Below are positions 23,456-33,764 of a stretch of DNA of 64,000 bases, piece after piece. Each line of letters starts with the position of its first letter. The stretch's first letter is position 1. The position numbers were made by a program, and so were the translations under genes. The stretch spans positions 82,433 to 146,432 of the forward strand of contig WHUZ01000117.1 of assembly GCA_015179045.1 (NCBI GenBank), in the 5' to 3' direction. This DNA comes from Kalaharituber pfeilii (Eukaryota; Ascomycota; Pezizomycetes; Pezizales; Pezizaceae). Under the pieces are notes generated by a model. It was given only the letters and a program-made list of their open reading frames with translations. It was not told where the DNA came from and did no database searches.

Positions 23456-23611
23456 CACATAACCCCGCTTGCAGCGCCAAGCCATGGCAGGGTCCCTGGG
23501 CAAGCCCTCGAAGCCCGGAGACAGGCTTAACAAACAAAGAAATTTCTATCTACTTCTACCCCCTGATTCCAGAAACCTCCAGACGGACCTTCCGGTTTCT
23601 GCCTCAGGGAG
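23427..23611 (-). mobile_element. LINE-tail insert, family B, 185 bp
   Basis: Duplication gaaatactgaattt at 23413-23426 and 23612-23625. It is the longest family B copy. Upstream of the 40-nt tail it contains gagggcttgcccaggga and a segment (cagaaaccggaaggtccg) shared with the 3' UTR region of the LINE at 15290-16850. It is the main evidence for the origin of family B. Confidence 0.85.
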
Positions 23612-24159
23612 GAAATACTGAATTTAGCGGATAGCGGCGAGGAGGATGAAGCTGTAGAGTAGTTTGGATTAGTTATCAATATCATGTAATCAAGCTCAAG
23701 CTCACCTTCTATTTGACGAGCTCGGCTCGAGCCGAGCTCACTTACCTACGAGCTGGCTCGAGCTCACCCTCCAGCTCGTGCCGCTCACTACAAGTTTCTA
23801 TATCATTCTGTGATGTTCTACCACTCTCTACTATTTTCTAGTTCTCTCATACGTCATGTATTCATTTGTCATACATCATGTTTTCTAGATGTTCCTGTCT
23901 CTACGTTCTTTTACTCTTGATATTTCAAGATATTTCTCAAGTCATGTGAGCATCACGTGCATACACATGACTCACAGTTTCCATTCCTTATTTTGGAAAT
24001 ATCTACATTCTCTTTGTTCTCGAGATCCTAGGTCTCGAACTTCCTCCTGCACGTAGGTTGAACCTCAATTAAGACTCCGTTCTTCCTTCAACAACTTGTT
24101 CCTCCTAAAACGTTGTAATCGTTTGTTCTCCAGTTCAGTAAGTCTTGTCATGCGAGCAA

Positions 24160-24432
24160 TTTTTTTTTTTTTTTTTTAAATTTCATTAATCGTATGCTGC
24201 CCTATGGGCTATGACGATGTTTAAGTACATAGAATAGGAAAGTAGAAAATGTATGTAGAAACCCTTACTCCTTTCTTGCCCACTCGAGAATCTCCGCCAA
24301 GTTTTTTCCCTTGTCTAACTGTCTTATACCTTCCGCTCCCCCCATTTTTTCCCCCAAATGGTGCAATCTTTCCGTAAGTGTTCCCAATTTTCCAGGGCTC
24401 TTCCGCACCATCAGCATTCTGGCGACTCGGTT
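24160..24432 (-). mobile_element. 5'-truncated LINE (family A tail), 273 bp
   Basis: Duplication gtcatgcgagcaa at 24147-24159 and 24433-24445. On the minus strand the ORF2 end (KNLAEILEWARKE, stop) precedes the 3' UTR and tail. The same LINE end is seen at 28310-28335 (TNLAEILEWATEE). The stem here reads ATCGT...ACGAT, a two-sided change relative to ATCGC...GCGAT. Confidence 0.85.
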
Positions 24433-24445
24433 GTCATGCGAGCAA

Positions 24446-25491
24446 GGCATTACAGGAGAAGGACTTCCAGTGCAATCATACAGGCTTCGCAACTCTAAAG
24501 CCACCTTAGATATATGTAGGTACTAGTGTGACTATTGTAGTTAGTGCATTAAAAATATATATTATAGCATTAGAATTATTAGGTATCTTTCCTCAATAAT
24601 AGAGGTACAGAAACAGCTTTGATTCTTAATGCGCACTGGCAATTGCATCAATATTATATACCTAATATACTAGCAATTAATACCTTTATATATAGTATAT
24701 CAACTGCTAATATTTGAATGGAATTATTGTAGGCTCAACTTACTAAGGGACTAGGAAATGAATGGTGCATATGTACGCTTTAACTATATTCTATAAATAT
24801 ACTATTGAGTTAACTAATATTAAAGTATTAGGCATTGTGGTGGTAACCACGGTACCGATGGAAAGAATAAGGCCATACGCGGGGCGGAGCGGTCCTCAGC
24901 GGTAGGGCCACATAATGACACATGCATGGGATGAGGAAGAAAATTATGATTAAGAAGCGAGATATGTATGTATAGGCTCAGTTGGAAGGCGAAGGTGGTC
25001 TATAGATTGTATGTAGATAGGACTGTGTGGAGGGATATGGATACATACAGACATACACAGAGATATACAGACATGGACAGATATGGACACGCACAGACAA
25101 GACAATTGAAGACCCTTTCGTTAGCATTTGATTATTGAGGCCGCCTGTGAGGCTTCATTCGGTCAACTCTAGACACCGGTACCCGTGCGAAACAGTGGAT
25201 GCTGTTGAGCCGTCATCACAGCATATTTTAGTAAACACTGGAACTCAAGGCTATTTCCTGCTAATGAACTTGATATTTTTTTGTATTTAACGCTATCTAT
25301 TTGCCTTGGATCTGCTCTGAAATCTTTAATTTTGCTGATTCTTAGAACAATCACTATATCTGATATTAAAGAAGCAAACCTAACCAGTCTGTTGGTCAAC
25401 CATGAATAATGTTTTACCCGAATGAATATATATTAAGCTATGTGTATACCATCAATCAGGAACAGTTATCTCATTTGCAGTATCATACAGC
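24446..25491. other. AT-rich interval, possible copia remnant
   Basis: About 24600-24770 has a faint copia-like RNase H end (STAN, then AQLTKGLGNEW on the plus strand), heavily mutated and weakly supported. About 25029-25110 is a run of gacatacacagagatatac-like short repeats. No gene seen. Confidence 0.3.
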
Positions 25492-25691
25492 AAAGCCGTC
25501 ACGCGCGGCGGGGGGCGTTGCTAAGGGATACGACCAGTTCAGGGTAACAGTAGTCTCTCAAGCACAATACCAGAAGCTTGATAAACTTGACAGAAGAAGG
25601 CTTGACAGGAGAGGCTCGTGAGTGGCGGTTCAGCGGTTCCAGTTCAGCCGGTTCAACGGTGCCGGTTCAGCGGCGATGGTAGGCTTGGTGA

Positions 25692-25749
25692 TTTTTTTTT
25701 TTTTTTTTTTTTTTCATTAATCGCATGCCGCCCTATGGGCTATGGTGAT
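25692..25749 (-). mobile_element. LINE-tail insert, family A
   Basis: 58 bp including poly(A). Duplication gtaggcttggtga at 25679-25691 and 25750-25762. Confidence 0.9.
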
Positions 25750-26140
25750 GTAGGCTTGGTGAAAAAGGCAGAGAGGAAGGATCAGATATTGAATAAGATC
25801 TAGAGGTTGGCAAGAATAACAAGAACATATGGACTGCGAGGAGCCATATGGGTCTATTAAGAAGGCAACAGACAAGGAGAGGAAGAACTATTTACATGAG
25901 GGCCAGATGGGGCCTTTATATACATGATAGGCCCATTAGCCAAGAAACATAATACAAACATAGGCCTACTTTGGCAGGTAGGCGGGCTGTACTGGCAGCT
26001 GGCTAGCTACCTATGGCTGGCCGGTTCCAATGAGCTTGCTGGCTGTCGGCAGGAGGACTGTAACTGATGGCTGGCTAGCTACCTATAGCTAGTTGGTTCT
26101 ATGAGCTCGGCTGTCTGCAGGAGGGCTGTAAGGTACGGGC

Positions 26141-26377
26141 CCGGGGGGAGGAGGAAATACGGAAACCCCCCAAAGACGGAGACAGAGACAGGGATACACT
26201 GGCAGAACTACTTGAATGGGTTGAATGGTCATAGGCGCGCGTGACACTGATTTTCCTGTTTACATTTCTTTATGTATCTAAACCTCCTTTACATTTCTTT
26301 CACATCTTATGTACCTAAACCTCGCCATAGCCCATAAAGCGGCACGCGAATAATGATATATAAAAAAAAAAAAAAAA
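26141..26377 (+). mobile_element. 5'-truncated LINE (family A tail), 237 bp
   Basis: Duplication aggtacgggc at 26131-26140 and 26378-26387. It contains LINE 3' sequence including two atgtacctaaacctc-like copies before the tail. No coding frame remains. Confidence 0.85.
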
Positions 26378-26478
26378 AGGTACGGGCTGTGACAAAAGCT
26401 TTGTTACGGGTTCACCGCAACCGTAGGGCGGGCGGTCGATGGATATACATATGCAAGCGATATGCGACGGAATTGCAG

Positions 26479-26960
26479 TCACATAAATGTGCTATATAAG
26501 CTACGCAGAGGACTAGCAAGGATCGGCACGCGATTAATGAAATAAACAAAAAAAAAATTACGAAAATTGTATGTTGCCTCTAGTGACATTCCTAGGAGCG
26601 GTGCCGTCGGTAATGTCATAATATGCATGTTGGCGCGCCGGAGTAGAGGTGCATGTGACAGTGGTGTCCCCTTAGTCCCGTGGAATTCAACTTCACTCGT
26701 GGCCATTATCTGACATTCATCATATCTTCTGCACTGTTCGTCAGATCAAATACACCGCCTTGAGTGCTAGCCGAACTTACCATGAACCCACCACCCACAC
26801 AATTGGGCAATTGCCATATCAATTTCCAATGTGAGTCCAGATTGCAGTTGCAACCCTGTTCGCGCTTATTGTCCTTATATATGCGAGTCACCTCAGTTCC
26901 AACATTACAGAGACGTATCGCCACCACTCCCTGTAGCATGCCCAGAGTAAGAAAAGTCAT
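26479..26960 (-). CDS. gene-like spliced unit, copy 1, unknown function
   Basis: Exon a 26960-26781 and exon b 26709-26479 join in frame over a 71-nt intron (donor GTAAGT, acceptor GTCAG), giving 136 residues from ATG at 26960. The start reads MTFLTLGMLQGVVAIRLC and could be a weak signal peptide. Exon a continues with KREQGCNCNLDSHWKLIW and QLPNCVGGGF, cysteine-bearing. The last 26 residues are read from the embedded LINE tail, so the natural C-terminus is probably lost. Alternatively the start is further upstream, because a TACTAAT-like branch site and CAG acceptor precede exon a in phase 0. No family recognised. Relative to copy 2, all eight coding differences change the residue. Confidence 0.4.
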
Positions 26961-27592
26961 TAGTATCGTCCCCTGTTCCTCGCTGATTCCTCTATTGGAT
27001 CAAATGTGCCCCAACTGGCTGGGAGCATGCAAAGATACCAAGTGAAAATACCCAAGGAAACAAACATAAATTGATCGCACAAAATATATATATATTTCCC
27101 TCCCTTCTTTCGACCGCGGCAAATGATTGGCGGACTGTCGATATCAGGTCCGTTCTGGCCACTACACCCAAAGGATACGATTGGCCAATATGGTAAGCTG
27201 ACACTAGACCTATATACCGGATTGAGTAATAATTAGATCCCGGAAGTGAATTGTCATGATCTCTATGTCACTACTCATGTACGCATTCTCAAGTCGCCTC
27301 TTTGTTGTAGTAAAAAGCGAAAGCAGATTTATCTTCAATCGAGTTCAAATGGTCTATGTATGCTAAACGGACCTCAGGTGCAAGGTCTATCGATTTCTTA
27401 GCACTTCCTGCACTTTCAAATTTCGGTGACTGCTTTTGAGGCTACAGAAATCCACACCAACTTTATTCCTGTTGGAAGAACCAAGTTGATTGATTAAAGT
27501 TCAACCTACGTACAGGAGGAAATTCGAGACCTATTTATAATGGAGGTCTCGAGTACAAAGAAAATGTAGATATTTCCAAATAAGGAATGAAG

Positions 27593-28462
27593 GGATGGAA
27601 GAGCACATACACAGACGGAAGTCGGGTGAACAATCTCACTGGAGCGGGAACACACTGCCGAGGCCAAGACGACCACATATACCTGGGAAGGGGATGCACG
27701 GTCAATGACGGAGAGATGATCGCCATCAGCCACGCACTCAACCACGAGGGAGAATTACTACTCATCACCGACTCACGTACGGCCATCGCCAGACTACAAA
27801 GGATAGAAATGGCGACCCAAACGTCGAAGGCACATCCATGGAAGTCAGGAGACAATGGGAGAAGCGATTCAACCGGGGAGATCTAGACACAGCGGTAATG
27901 TGGGTCAAAGGCCACAAAGGCGTGGAAGGGAACACCAGGGCGGACACGGCAGCCAAGATAGGCACAGCCATACAGTACGAAGACGACACGGTCACGGAGG
28001 CAGGGTTAAGACAGGAAGCCAAAAGCCTCAGGGCCGAGGAACGGAATCGACTGGGGCTATCCTACAGACCCCTCCAGAGAATAGACAATCGAAGAAGAAT
28101 CTCCACACTAGCGGGGATCCTCGGCAACAAGGGCCTCAAAGAGTGGAGATACAGCATAGGGAAAGCCGACTCACCGGAGTGCCGATGGTGCGGCAGAGCG
28201 CTGGAAAACCTAAAGCACATAACGGACGAATGCCAGGTATGGAAAGGAAAACTCAAAGACGGAGCCAAAGGTCTCAGACATCCAGACAAAGACACGAATC
28301 TGGCGGAAATTCTGGAATGGGCGACGGAGGAGTAGGGAAGCGGAGGAGGGAGTTCTTTATTTACTGTCCTATTTCTCTTATTTTTCATATTTCCCACATG
28401 TAACTAAATATCGCCATAGCCCACAGGGCGGCATGCGATTAATGAAATAAAAAAATAAAATA
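27593..28462 (+). mobile_element. 5'-truncated LINE with RNase H, zinc knuckle and family A tail
   Basis: Duplication aaataaggaatgaag at 27578-27592 and 28463-28477. The ORF2 end encodes an RNase H domain with all four acidic residues: YTDGSR, GEMIAISHAL, LLITDSRTAI, and EGNTRADTAAK. The knuckle CRWCGRALENLKHITDEC and the stop after LEWATEE follow (27587-28335, with one frameshift near 27835). The 3' UTR ends tcgccatagcccacagggcg, gcatgcgattaatg and an A-rich tail. This copy ties family A micro-inserts to a coding LINE. It lies in LTR4 inside the duplicated block and is absent from copy 2. Confidence 0.9.
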
Positions 28463-28945
28463 AAATAAGGAATGAAGAAGCAAGTCACGTGTATGTAACG
28501 TGACGCTCACATGACTTTAGAAATATCTAGAAGTGTCAAGAGTAAAGAAAGAAGAGACAGAAATATCTAGAAGTGTCAAGAGTAAAGAACGCAGAGACAG
28601 AAATATCTAGAATGCATGATGCATGACAAATGAATACATGACGTATAAGAGAAAACTAGAAAGTAGTAGAATATTAGAGAATGATATAGAAGAACAGAAC
28701 CGGGTGGAAAGACTGAACGTTGTCCTATACCATTTCAACAATTCCGTCACCATTTAACTTAGCTACCTTTTTCTATATTCATTTAAGAGTGCAAAGGGCT
28801 TAGTCTCATACCAAAGGGCTATAGTTGAGGATAGTGATATAGTACTATATTTACGGGACCTCTCCGGGCAGGCCAGTCTCGCCTGCCCGGATGCAGGGGT
28901 ATCGACAGGGGACTGTAGACTAGTCTGCCCGGTTGCAGAGGTATC

Positions 28946-29772
28946 TACAGGGGGACGGCACAGGTCTTCAAATCGCATGCCACGCTTATACATATGCGTG
29001 AGAGGCGAGGTACAGTCTACCCTTGCTATAACGAAAACCAAAAATCTGGCACTTTTTTTTCGTTATAGCAAGGTTTCGTTATAGAATATTGTGGCAAGAT
29101 TAGTCATGTCCTTGGCAGCTGAATTTAGAAGCCCGAGTACCTAAGGAATTTATGGCAACAGATTTTAAACTCTGTGATTTTCCTCCTTATGGAAATAACC
29201 GGAGAAGGAAAAAATCGAGAGTACAGAAGTATTGATCAGGTACTATGCAGATGCAAAAATCAATCAAGTCTTTGAAGCAAAATTACCTACAAAGCCGAAC
29301 CTCAGGTTAGAAAAGCAGCAACTATGCAAAAAGAAGACTGGAGCTGAAAAAACAAAAAGAAACCCTACACGCAGTTCGAACGCATTTCACAATGAATCCG
29401 GTACAATCCCCCTTTTTGTAGAATTGGGCCAAAACTAACTAGAGAGTTTCTAGTTGTGCAATTGGGTGGTTCTTGATTAGTCATGCATTCCACTAGCCAT
29501 TTTTCGTTATAGCAAGAATTATTTGTATGTAGACAGAAATAACTTTCACTCAATCTAATTTTCCTTTCGTTATTTGGTGGATTTTCGTTATAGCAAGAGG
29601 TGTTTGAGTGTGAACGGAATAATGGCTCAGTTCAATTTTCGGTATAGCAAGGTTTTCGCTATAGCGAGTTTCGTTATAGCAAGGGTAGACTGTATGTATA
29701 CAGTATATTGGCTCTATAGTAAGCATACATACACCTTGAGTCTAGTATGCAATCTGAAGACCTGTGCCGTCC
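28946..29772. mobile_element. TIR element with apparent 3-bp TAC duplication
   Basis: Ends agggggacggcacaggtctt and its reverse complement (gaagacctgtgccgtcccc). Comparing with the uninterrupted right arm of the family D element, the target reads ctactagcc, so TAC was duplicated. A 3-bp duplication suits the PIF/Harbinger group, but no transposase is present. It holds a pogo-like element. Confidence 0.6.
29013..29692. mobile_element. pogo-like MITE
   Basis: 680 bp flanked by TA (29011-29012, 29693-29694). The ends cagtctacccttgctataac and its reverse complement are the classic pogo/Tigger style. Extra copies of cgttatagcaag near each end make subterminal repeats. No transposase frame. Confidence 0.85.
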
Positions 29773-30160
29773 CCTGTACTAGCCGAAAAAACCAGTATCC
29801 GGACAGGGGATAAATGCATATTATGCGATAAGCAGCATTTGGTCTAAACAAGCATATGTTAGTATGCTTGGCTATGGATATCTATGAGACTAGTCCAATT
29901 CGTGATAGATTGTCCAAATTGTATTATGTTAGAAGTATCTGGACAGCTGACATAATGAATTTGGGCCTATTATACAGCAGCAGAATGAACACAAGAACAA
30001 GGTAGTATATATACGGACGGCAGGCAAAAAAGGTCAGGTAAAAACTCAAGTATCATACTTAGTAAGATAATAATATTCTCATAGGTGCTGAAATAACCCC
30101 CCAGAAAAGAGTAGCTATTGGGGCCTACATTGAGATATTCGCATACCAAATAGCCCAATA

Positions 30161-30986
30161 CTGTGTTTCACCACATCTCGACGCACACCACAATTCGACG
30201 CACTTTCCCACCAAAACTAGCCGCGCAGAAGAGCGTGTACCTCAACCACTAGAGCAGAATTTTGTAAGAACTATTTAGAGAAACTAAACAAATAGTTGTT
30301 CTTCATGTTTAGCACCTCTGCCTGCTGAAATAAAGCATTCTCAAGGAATTATGGCACAGTGAAATTTGTAACAATGTCTTGGCATCTATTTGTATGGGAA
30401 TCTCATACAATATTTCAGCGGACTGAACATACTACTCTTTTCGGCACTATCTTACCAATGGCAATTGTCTTGTGATTAAAGGGCCTCCCCTAGCTATATA
30501 TTGATTCAGTTGATTTTATTCAGTCCATTTTGATATATTGCATAGTTCGCATGCTGATATATATTTTCAGATGCTCTTCCGATACTATTCATATGCAATA
30601 TTTCTATGAGAATGAAAATATTTTGAACAACTCAATGATTACTTCAAGGATTATGTTGATACCATACATGTATATCTCCATAGGGATAGGTTACCCAAAT
30701 GAAGTGTTTAAAAATTTTTAATGAATTAATTACAGGCGCAGTGGGTAGATTTCCATATCTACAATTTTACTGCGAAAATATATGCCAAGACTGAAGTGAA
30801 AATGTGCAGAGATATAATTTTTCAAGTAGAGATGCAGGATCTGAAGAATGATGCTTGCTTTAAGCCTCCTAAAAGGCGCATAGAAAAGTAGGTTCTGTGC
30901 GTGGGGATATAAATGTTTGCATTCGCTCAGTTTTGGTGGGAAAGTGCGTCGAATTGTGGTGTGCGTCGAGATGTGGTGAAACACAG
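30161..30986. mobile_element. Tc1/mariner-type element with 59-bp TIRs
   Basis: 826 bp flanked by TA (30159-30160, 30987-30988). The inverted repeats begin ctgtgtttcaccacatctcg and are essentially perfect for about 59 bp, which suggests recent activity. No transposase frame is recognised inside, so it is non-autonomous. Confidence 0.8.
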
Positions 30987-31049
30987 TATTGCTTTTATCA
31001 ATAAAAATAATATCTACAACAATGAAGGTATTTGTTTTCACTGCTATTG

Positions 31050-31370
31050 CAGTGCTCTTCTGTAGCCTGTTCCGGGGGCTTTTCTGGAAGCTTTTGCGGA
31101 GGCTGTTTCGGAGGCTGTTTGAGTAGCTGTTGACATGCTACGAGCAGCTGTTCGAGCAGCTGTTTAAGAGGGTGTCCCAGAGGCTGTTCAGAGGCTGTTC
31201 AGAGGCTGTTCCGGTGGTCGTTCTTCCGGAGGCTACTTCGGAGGCCGTTTCGGAGGCCGTTTGAGCTCTAACAGCCTCTCAAACAGTATTTCAATGGCCT
31301 CTGGAACAGCCCCTGGAACAGCTCTTGGAATAGCCTTGGAAAAGCTTCTAGAAAAGCCCTGAAGAGCAGT
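31050..31370. mobile_element. foldback element built of GAGGCTGTT-like repeats
   Basis: The left end agtgctcttctgtagcctgt and the right end gccctgaagagcagt are inverted. The left half repeats ggaggctgtttcggaggctg; the right half carries the complement (cagcctctcaaacag and so on). The whole can fold on itself. A related partial copy is at 57701-57870. Confidence 0.6.
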
Positions 31371-31521
31371 CTCGAAATCTTAGGACCTATCAGAAGAGTA
31401 AGTTTTGATTATAATGCCTGAACCTGTGCTTATCAAGGTTACCTGCAGTGCCATTTTTATATTCCTAGTAGAGGACTTATATCTATTTTCCTTGTCCTGA
31501 TATGTAGGTATAGGACTGTTG

Positions 31522-31741
31522 TGTTACGGATTGCAACCGACCGTTTGCAAACCGTTGCACCAAAAGGTAGAACTACCGGTACCACCCGGTAGTGCGGTCG
31601 GTATATATAGGAGTATCCGTACGGGCCGGTCAGCGACTCGCCTACGTTTGCGCACGTGGTCAAGGATCTTGGCTCCCTTAGACGTCCACACGTACTAGTA
31701 ATCAGCTTCCCTCTGCCGCCATGGCACGCCAAGCCGTGACA
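31522..31741 (+). mobile_element. solo LTR (LTR1 family)
   Basis: 220 bp, tgttacggattgcaaccgac to aagccgtgaca, with exact 5-bp duplication tgttg (31517-31521, 31742-31746). A ggtatatatagg TATA-like box is at about 31611. Other copies: 40688-41248 and 50024-50242. Confidence 0.9.
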
Positions 31742-31790
31742 TGTTGGTGTTGCAAGTCCCAAATTCATTATGCCAGCAGTCCGGATACTT

Positions 31791-31848
31791 TTTTTTTTTT
31801 TTAATATCATTAATCGCGTGCCGCCCTATGGGCTATGGCGATCCAACT
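31791..31848 (-). mobile_element. LINE-tail insert, family A
   Basis: Duplication gtccggatactt at 31779-31790 and 31849-31860. About 6 nt of extra 5' sequence (agttgg) lies before the usual start. Stem closed by ATCGC/GCGAT. Confidence 0.85.
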
Positions 31849-32187
31849 GTCCGGATACTTCTGACATAATAAAATTGGACACTATCCACGAAATTTGGAC
31901 TGGTCTCATAAACATCCACAGCCAAGCATACGAAAATATGGTAGTTTATGCCAACTACTGCATAGCGCATGGTATGCATTTATTCCCTGTCCGGATACTT
32001 ATTTTTCGGCTAGTAGAACCTCTGCAACCGGGCAGGCTAAGTAGTCTACATTCCCCTGTCGATACCCCTGCATGCGGGCAGGCCAGACTGGCCTGCCCGG
32101 AGAGGTCCCGTCTACCTTTTCATGACCAATCCATAACGTATTGTGACAAACAGGCTGTTCTCACGTTCCTGCTCCTAGAACAACACA

Positions 32188-33764
32188 TCAAAACAAACTG
32201 ACCCCTGCCTGTGTCATCCAGTCATAATCATCCTTCTCAACAAACGAACAATACCAGTTACGGTGCTGGTATGTGCATGCATACTGCACAACCACTCCCG
32301 TCTCATTTGCCACCCTCGGGATGTCCTTTGACGGGTCCACGCAGTACCATGTCGGAACATCTGGGTCCTGCCCGCTCTCCCAATCCGATACAAACACCAC
32401 CTTCTCAAGCCTGCCCTTGCCACCGAACGTCCCCTTGCCCCTCTCCCGCATGTACTGTCCCACGATGTTCGCAGCCTGCTCTAGCTCCCACCAACACCCA
32501 TCCAGCGGCTGGAGCTCGTCAACAAGTCTCAGAACCTCTAGCCCCTCCGGGAGCGCCTGGGATAAACTCATTCCGCTCTCATTATTGACGCCCAGCAAAA
32601 GACTCAAGTTGGTGGTCAGGTCCCGCAGCTTGGTGAATCCCGACAGCGAGAGAGCCCGAGCATCGCCCCTGAAGCCACATCCAATCCCTAGCATCATCGT
32701 GCTTAGGTCCAATGAGCCGAACATGAAAGTGTGGAGGGTAAGCGTTGTCAAGGTATCCTTGACGTGACTGAGTGCGGAGCCGAGAACGAAGTAATCAACC
32801 CACCGGTGCTCAGGGAAAATGATGTTTCGGAGGTGAGTGTAACAGAGTGTGGATAGGTTTGGTGTGCAGGCTAGCAATGATTTCAGGGTTGGAAGGTGCG
32901 CATTGGTAAGTGATAAATGCTTAACGGTTTCTGAGTTTGGGATAGTGTAGAGTGCCTCGTCCCAAATGAGAGGGCCTTTATCTAAGGCCGACAGTTCTAG
33001 GTCTTCTAGGCCAGAATGGAAAAGGAATGGGACTGCAAAATCTTTCAGGTCGCAGTCATAATCCTGCAATTGCCTTGGGTTCGGGTACCGGGTTGCCTTT
33101 ATCACGGCCTTCTTCAGGAACGGGAATGCTTGGCCGTGCACTTGGATGTCCGATAAACTTAGGGAGCAGGATCCCTGAGAAGGCTCAAGAAGATGCGAGA
33201 GCATCTTCCACATACATTCAGGCTGCGTCCGCCCACCCCATAGTTCAGCGTCACATGGTCCAGCGTCAACCTGAGCTCGCGAAGACCGCCGCCGGCTTGT
33301 GCACCCTCCCTATTCGAAATCGCCACAAGAAGCAATATCACCGCGGCGCTCGCGTCCAGTGACCCCTTTCTCAGTTTCTCAATCCACCACTCGGCATCTA
33401 ATCCCTCCTTCACTAGCAACCTCCGCAATCTTTTGACTTCGGACTTGATGAATATCTTGGACTCTCCCGCTGTGATCCCAGCGCCTGGATCCTCTAGGTT
33501 CCATCGCACTAGCTCGAGATGACGTATGTACCGGGCTAGAGAGGGACAGTTGACAAGAGAACGGAGAAGATAATTCAGCGGACGGTGGAAGTGGTCGAGC
33601 CGCGGGTCAGACCAGGTGAAGGAGATGGTATGGTAGAGATGCGGGAGCGCAAGGCTGCGGAGGAACTTGTTGGTGTTGCAGACAGCGAGCAGGGTACTGC
33701 AGGGGAGGGGAGGGGTCGAGCTAAGGATTTCTGAGATGAGTTCGGGTGGGAGAAAAGGGGCCAT
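32188..33764 (-). CDS. F-box protein with LRR-like C-terminal region
   Basis: Two overlapping open frames join in frame if a 41-nt intron (33215-33175; donor GTATGT, acceptor CTTCTCAG) is removed. Exons are 33764-33216 and 33174-32188, giving 511 residues. Residues 3-50 form an F-box (LPPELISEIL, then LLAVCNTNKFLRSLALPHLY), which in fungi binds Skp1 and recruits substrates to SCF ubiquitin ligases. The rest has leucine-rich spaced strands (for example LEDLELSALDKG, VKHLSLTNAHLPTLKSLL and LRDLTTNLSLLLG) consistent with degenerate leucine-rich repeats as the substrate-binding part. There is no signal peptide or membrane helix. The alternative to the intron is a single-base frameshift; the exact splice signals favour the intron, but 41 nt is very short and no good branch site is visible. 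Its 3' end lies only 78 bp from the family D element. Confidence 0.75.

Larger units (their letters stand above)
21117..23790 (+). mobile_element. hAT element (hAT-3) carrying a nested TIR element
   Basis: Ends tagtgagcggcacgagc and ccgctcacta match the other hAT copies. The flanks share tttctat (with one mismatch in the eighth base and about 3 extra bases at the right end), so the duplication is slightly eroded. It carries a BED-finger relic (21542-21830), another TIR element (22044-23295) and a family B insert (23427-23611). Confidence 0.75.
21057..24093 (+). mobile_element. solo LTR (LTR4 family) split by a hAT element
   Basis: LTR sequence starts tgttgaaaatggtatag (21057) and ends cttcaaca (24093), with the 5-bp duplication acttg at 21052-21056 and 24094-24098. 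Without the 2.7-kb hAT insert it is about 360 bp and aligns to the intact solo LTR at 39255-39641. TG...CA ends and the 5-bp duplication identify an LTR retrotransposon trace left by LTR-LTR recombination. Confidence 0.85.
25497..26394 (+). mobile_element. solo LTR (LTR3 family) with two LINE inserts
   Basis: Starts cgtcacgcgcggcgggg (TG mutated to CG) and ends ggctgtgaca, with the 5-bp duplication aaagc at 25492-25496 and 26395-26399. Family A inserts at 25692-25749 and 26141-26377 account for about 300 bp of it. The second copy is 46213-47106. Confidence 0.8.
26404..28855 (-). repeat. inverted duplication, copy 1
   Basis: Reverse complement of 39160-40687, nearly identical once the LINE insert at 27593-28462 is removed. 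It contains a solo LTR (LTR4, 27470-28740, duplication attcc on both sides), a 500-bp stretch identical to copy 2, and a gene-like unit (26479-26960). Both copies share the same LTR site and the same truncated family A tail (26521-26556 here, about 40552-40590 there), so these insertions predate the duplication. Confidence 0.85.
28854..32110. mobile_element. family D composite TIR element, multiply invaded
   Basis: Terminal inverted repeats of about 300 bp: the left arm is 28854-28945 plus 29773-29972, the right arm is 31748-32110. The ends read cgggacctctccgggcagg and contain a perfect hairpin (ccgggcagg...cctgcccgg). Internal arm sequences agccgaaaa and gtatccggacagggg match on both sides. 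The flanks do not show a clear duplication. Later insertions inside it: 28946-29772, 29013-29692, 30161-30986, 31050-31370, 31522-31741 and 31791-31848. No transposase recognised. Confidence 0.75.

Noticed and set aside
24600..24770. Copia-type RNase H remnant
   Set aside because: Only a few residues (STAN, QLTKGLG) fit and stops interrupt them, so I mention it in the interval note but do not annotate it as a feature.
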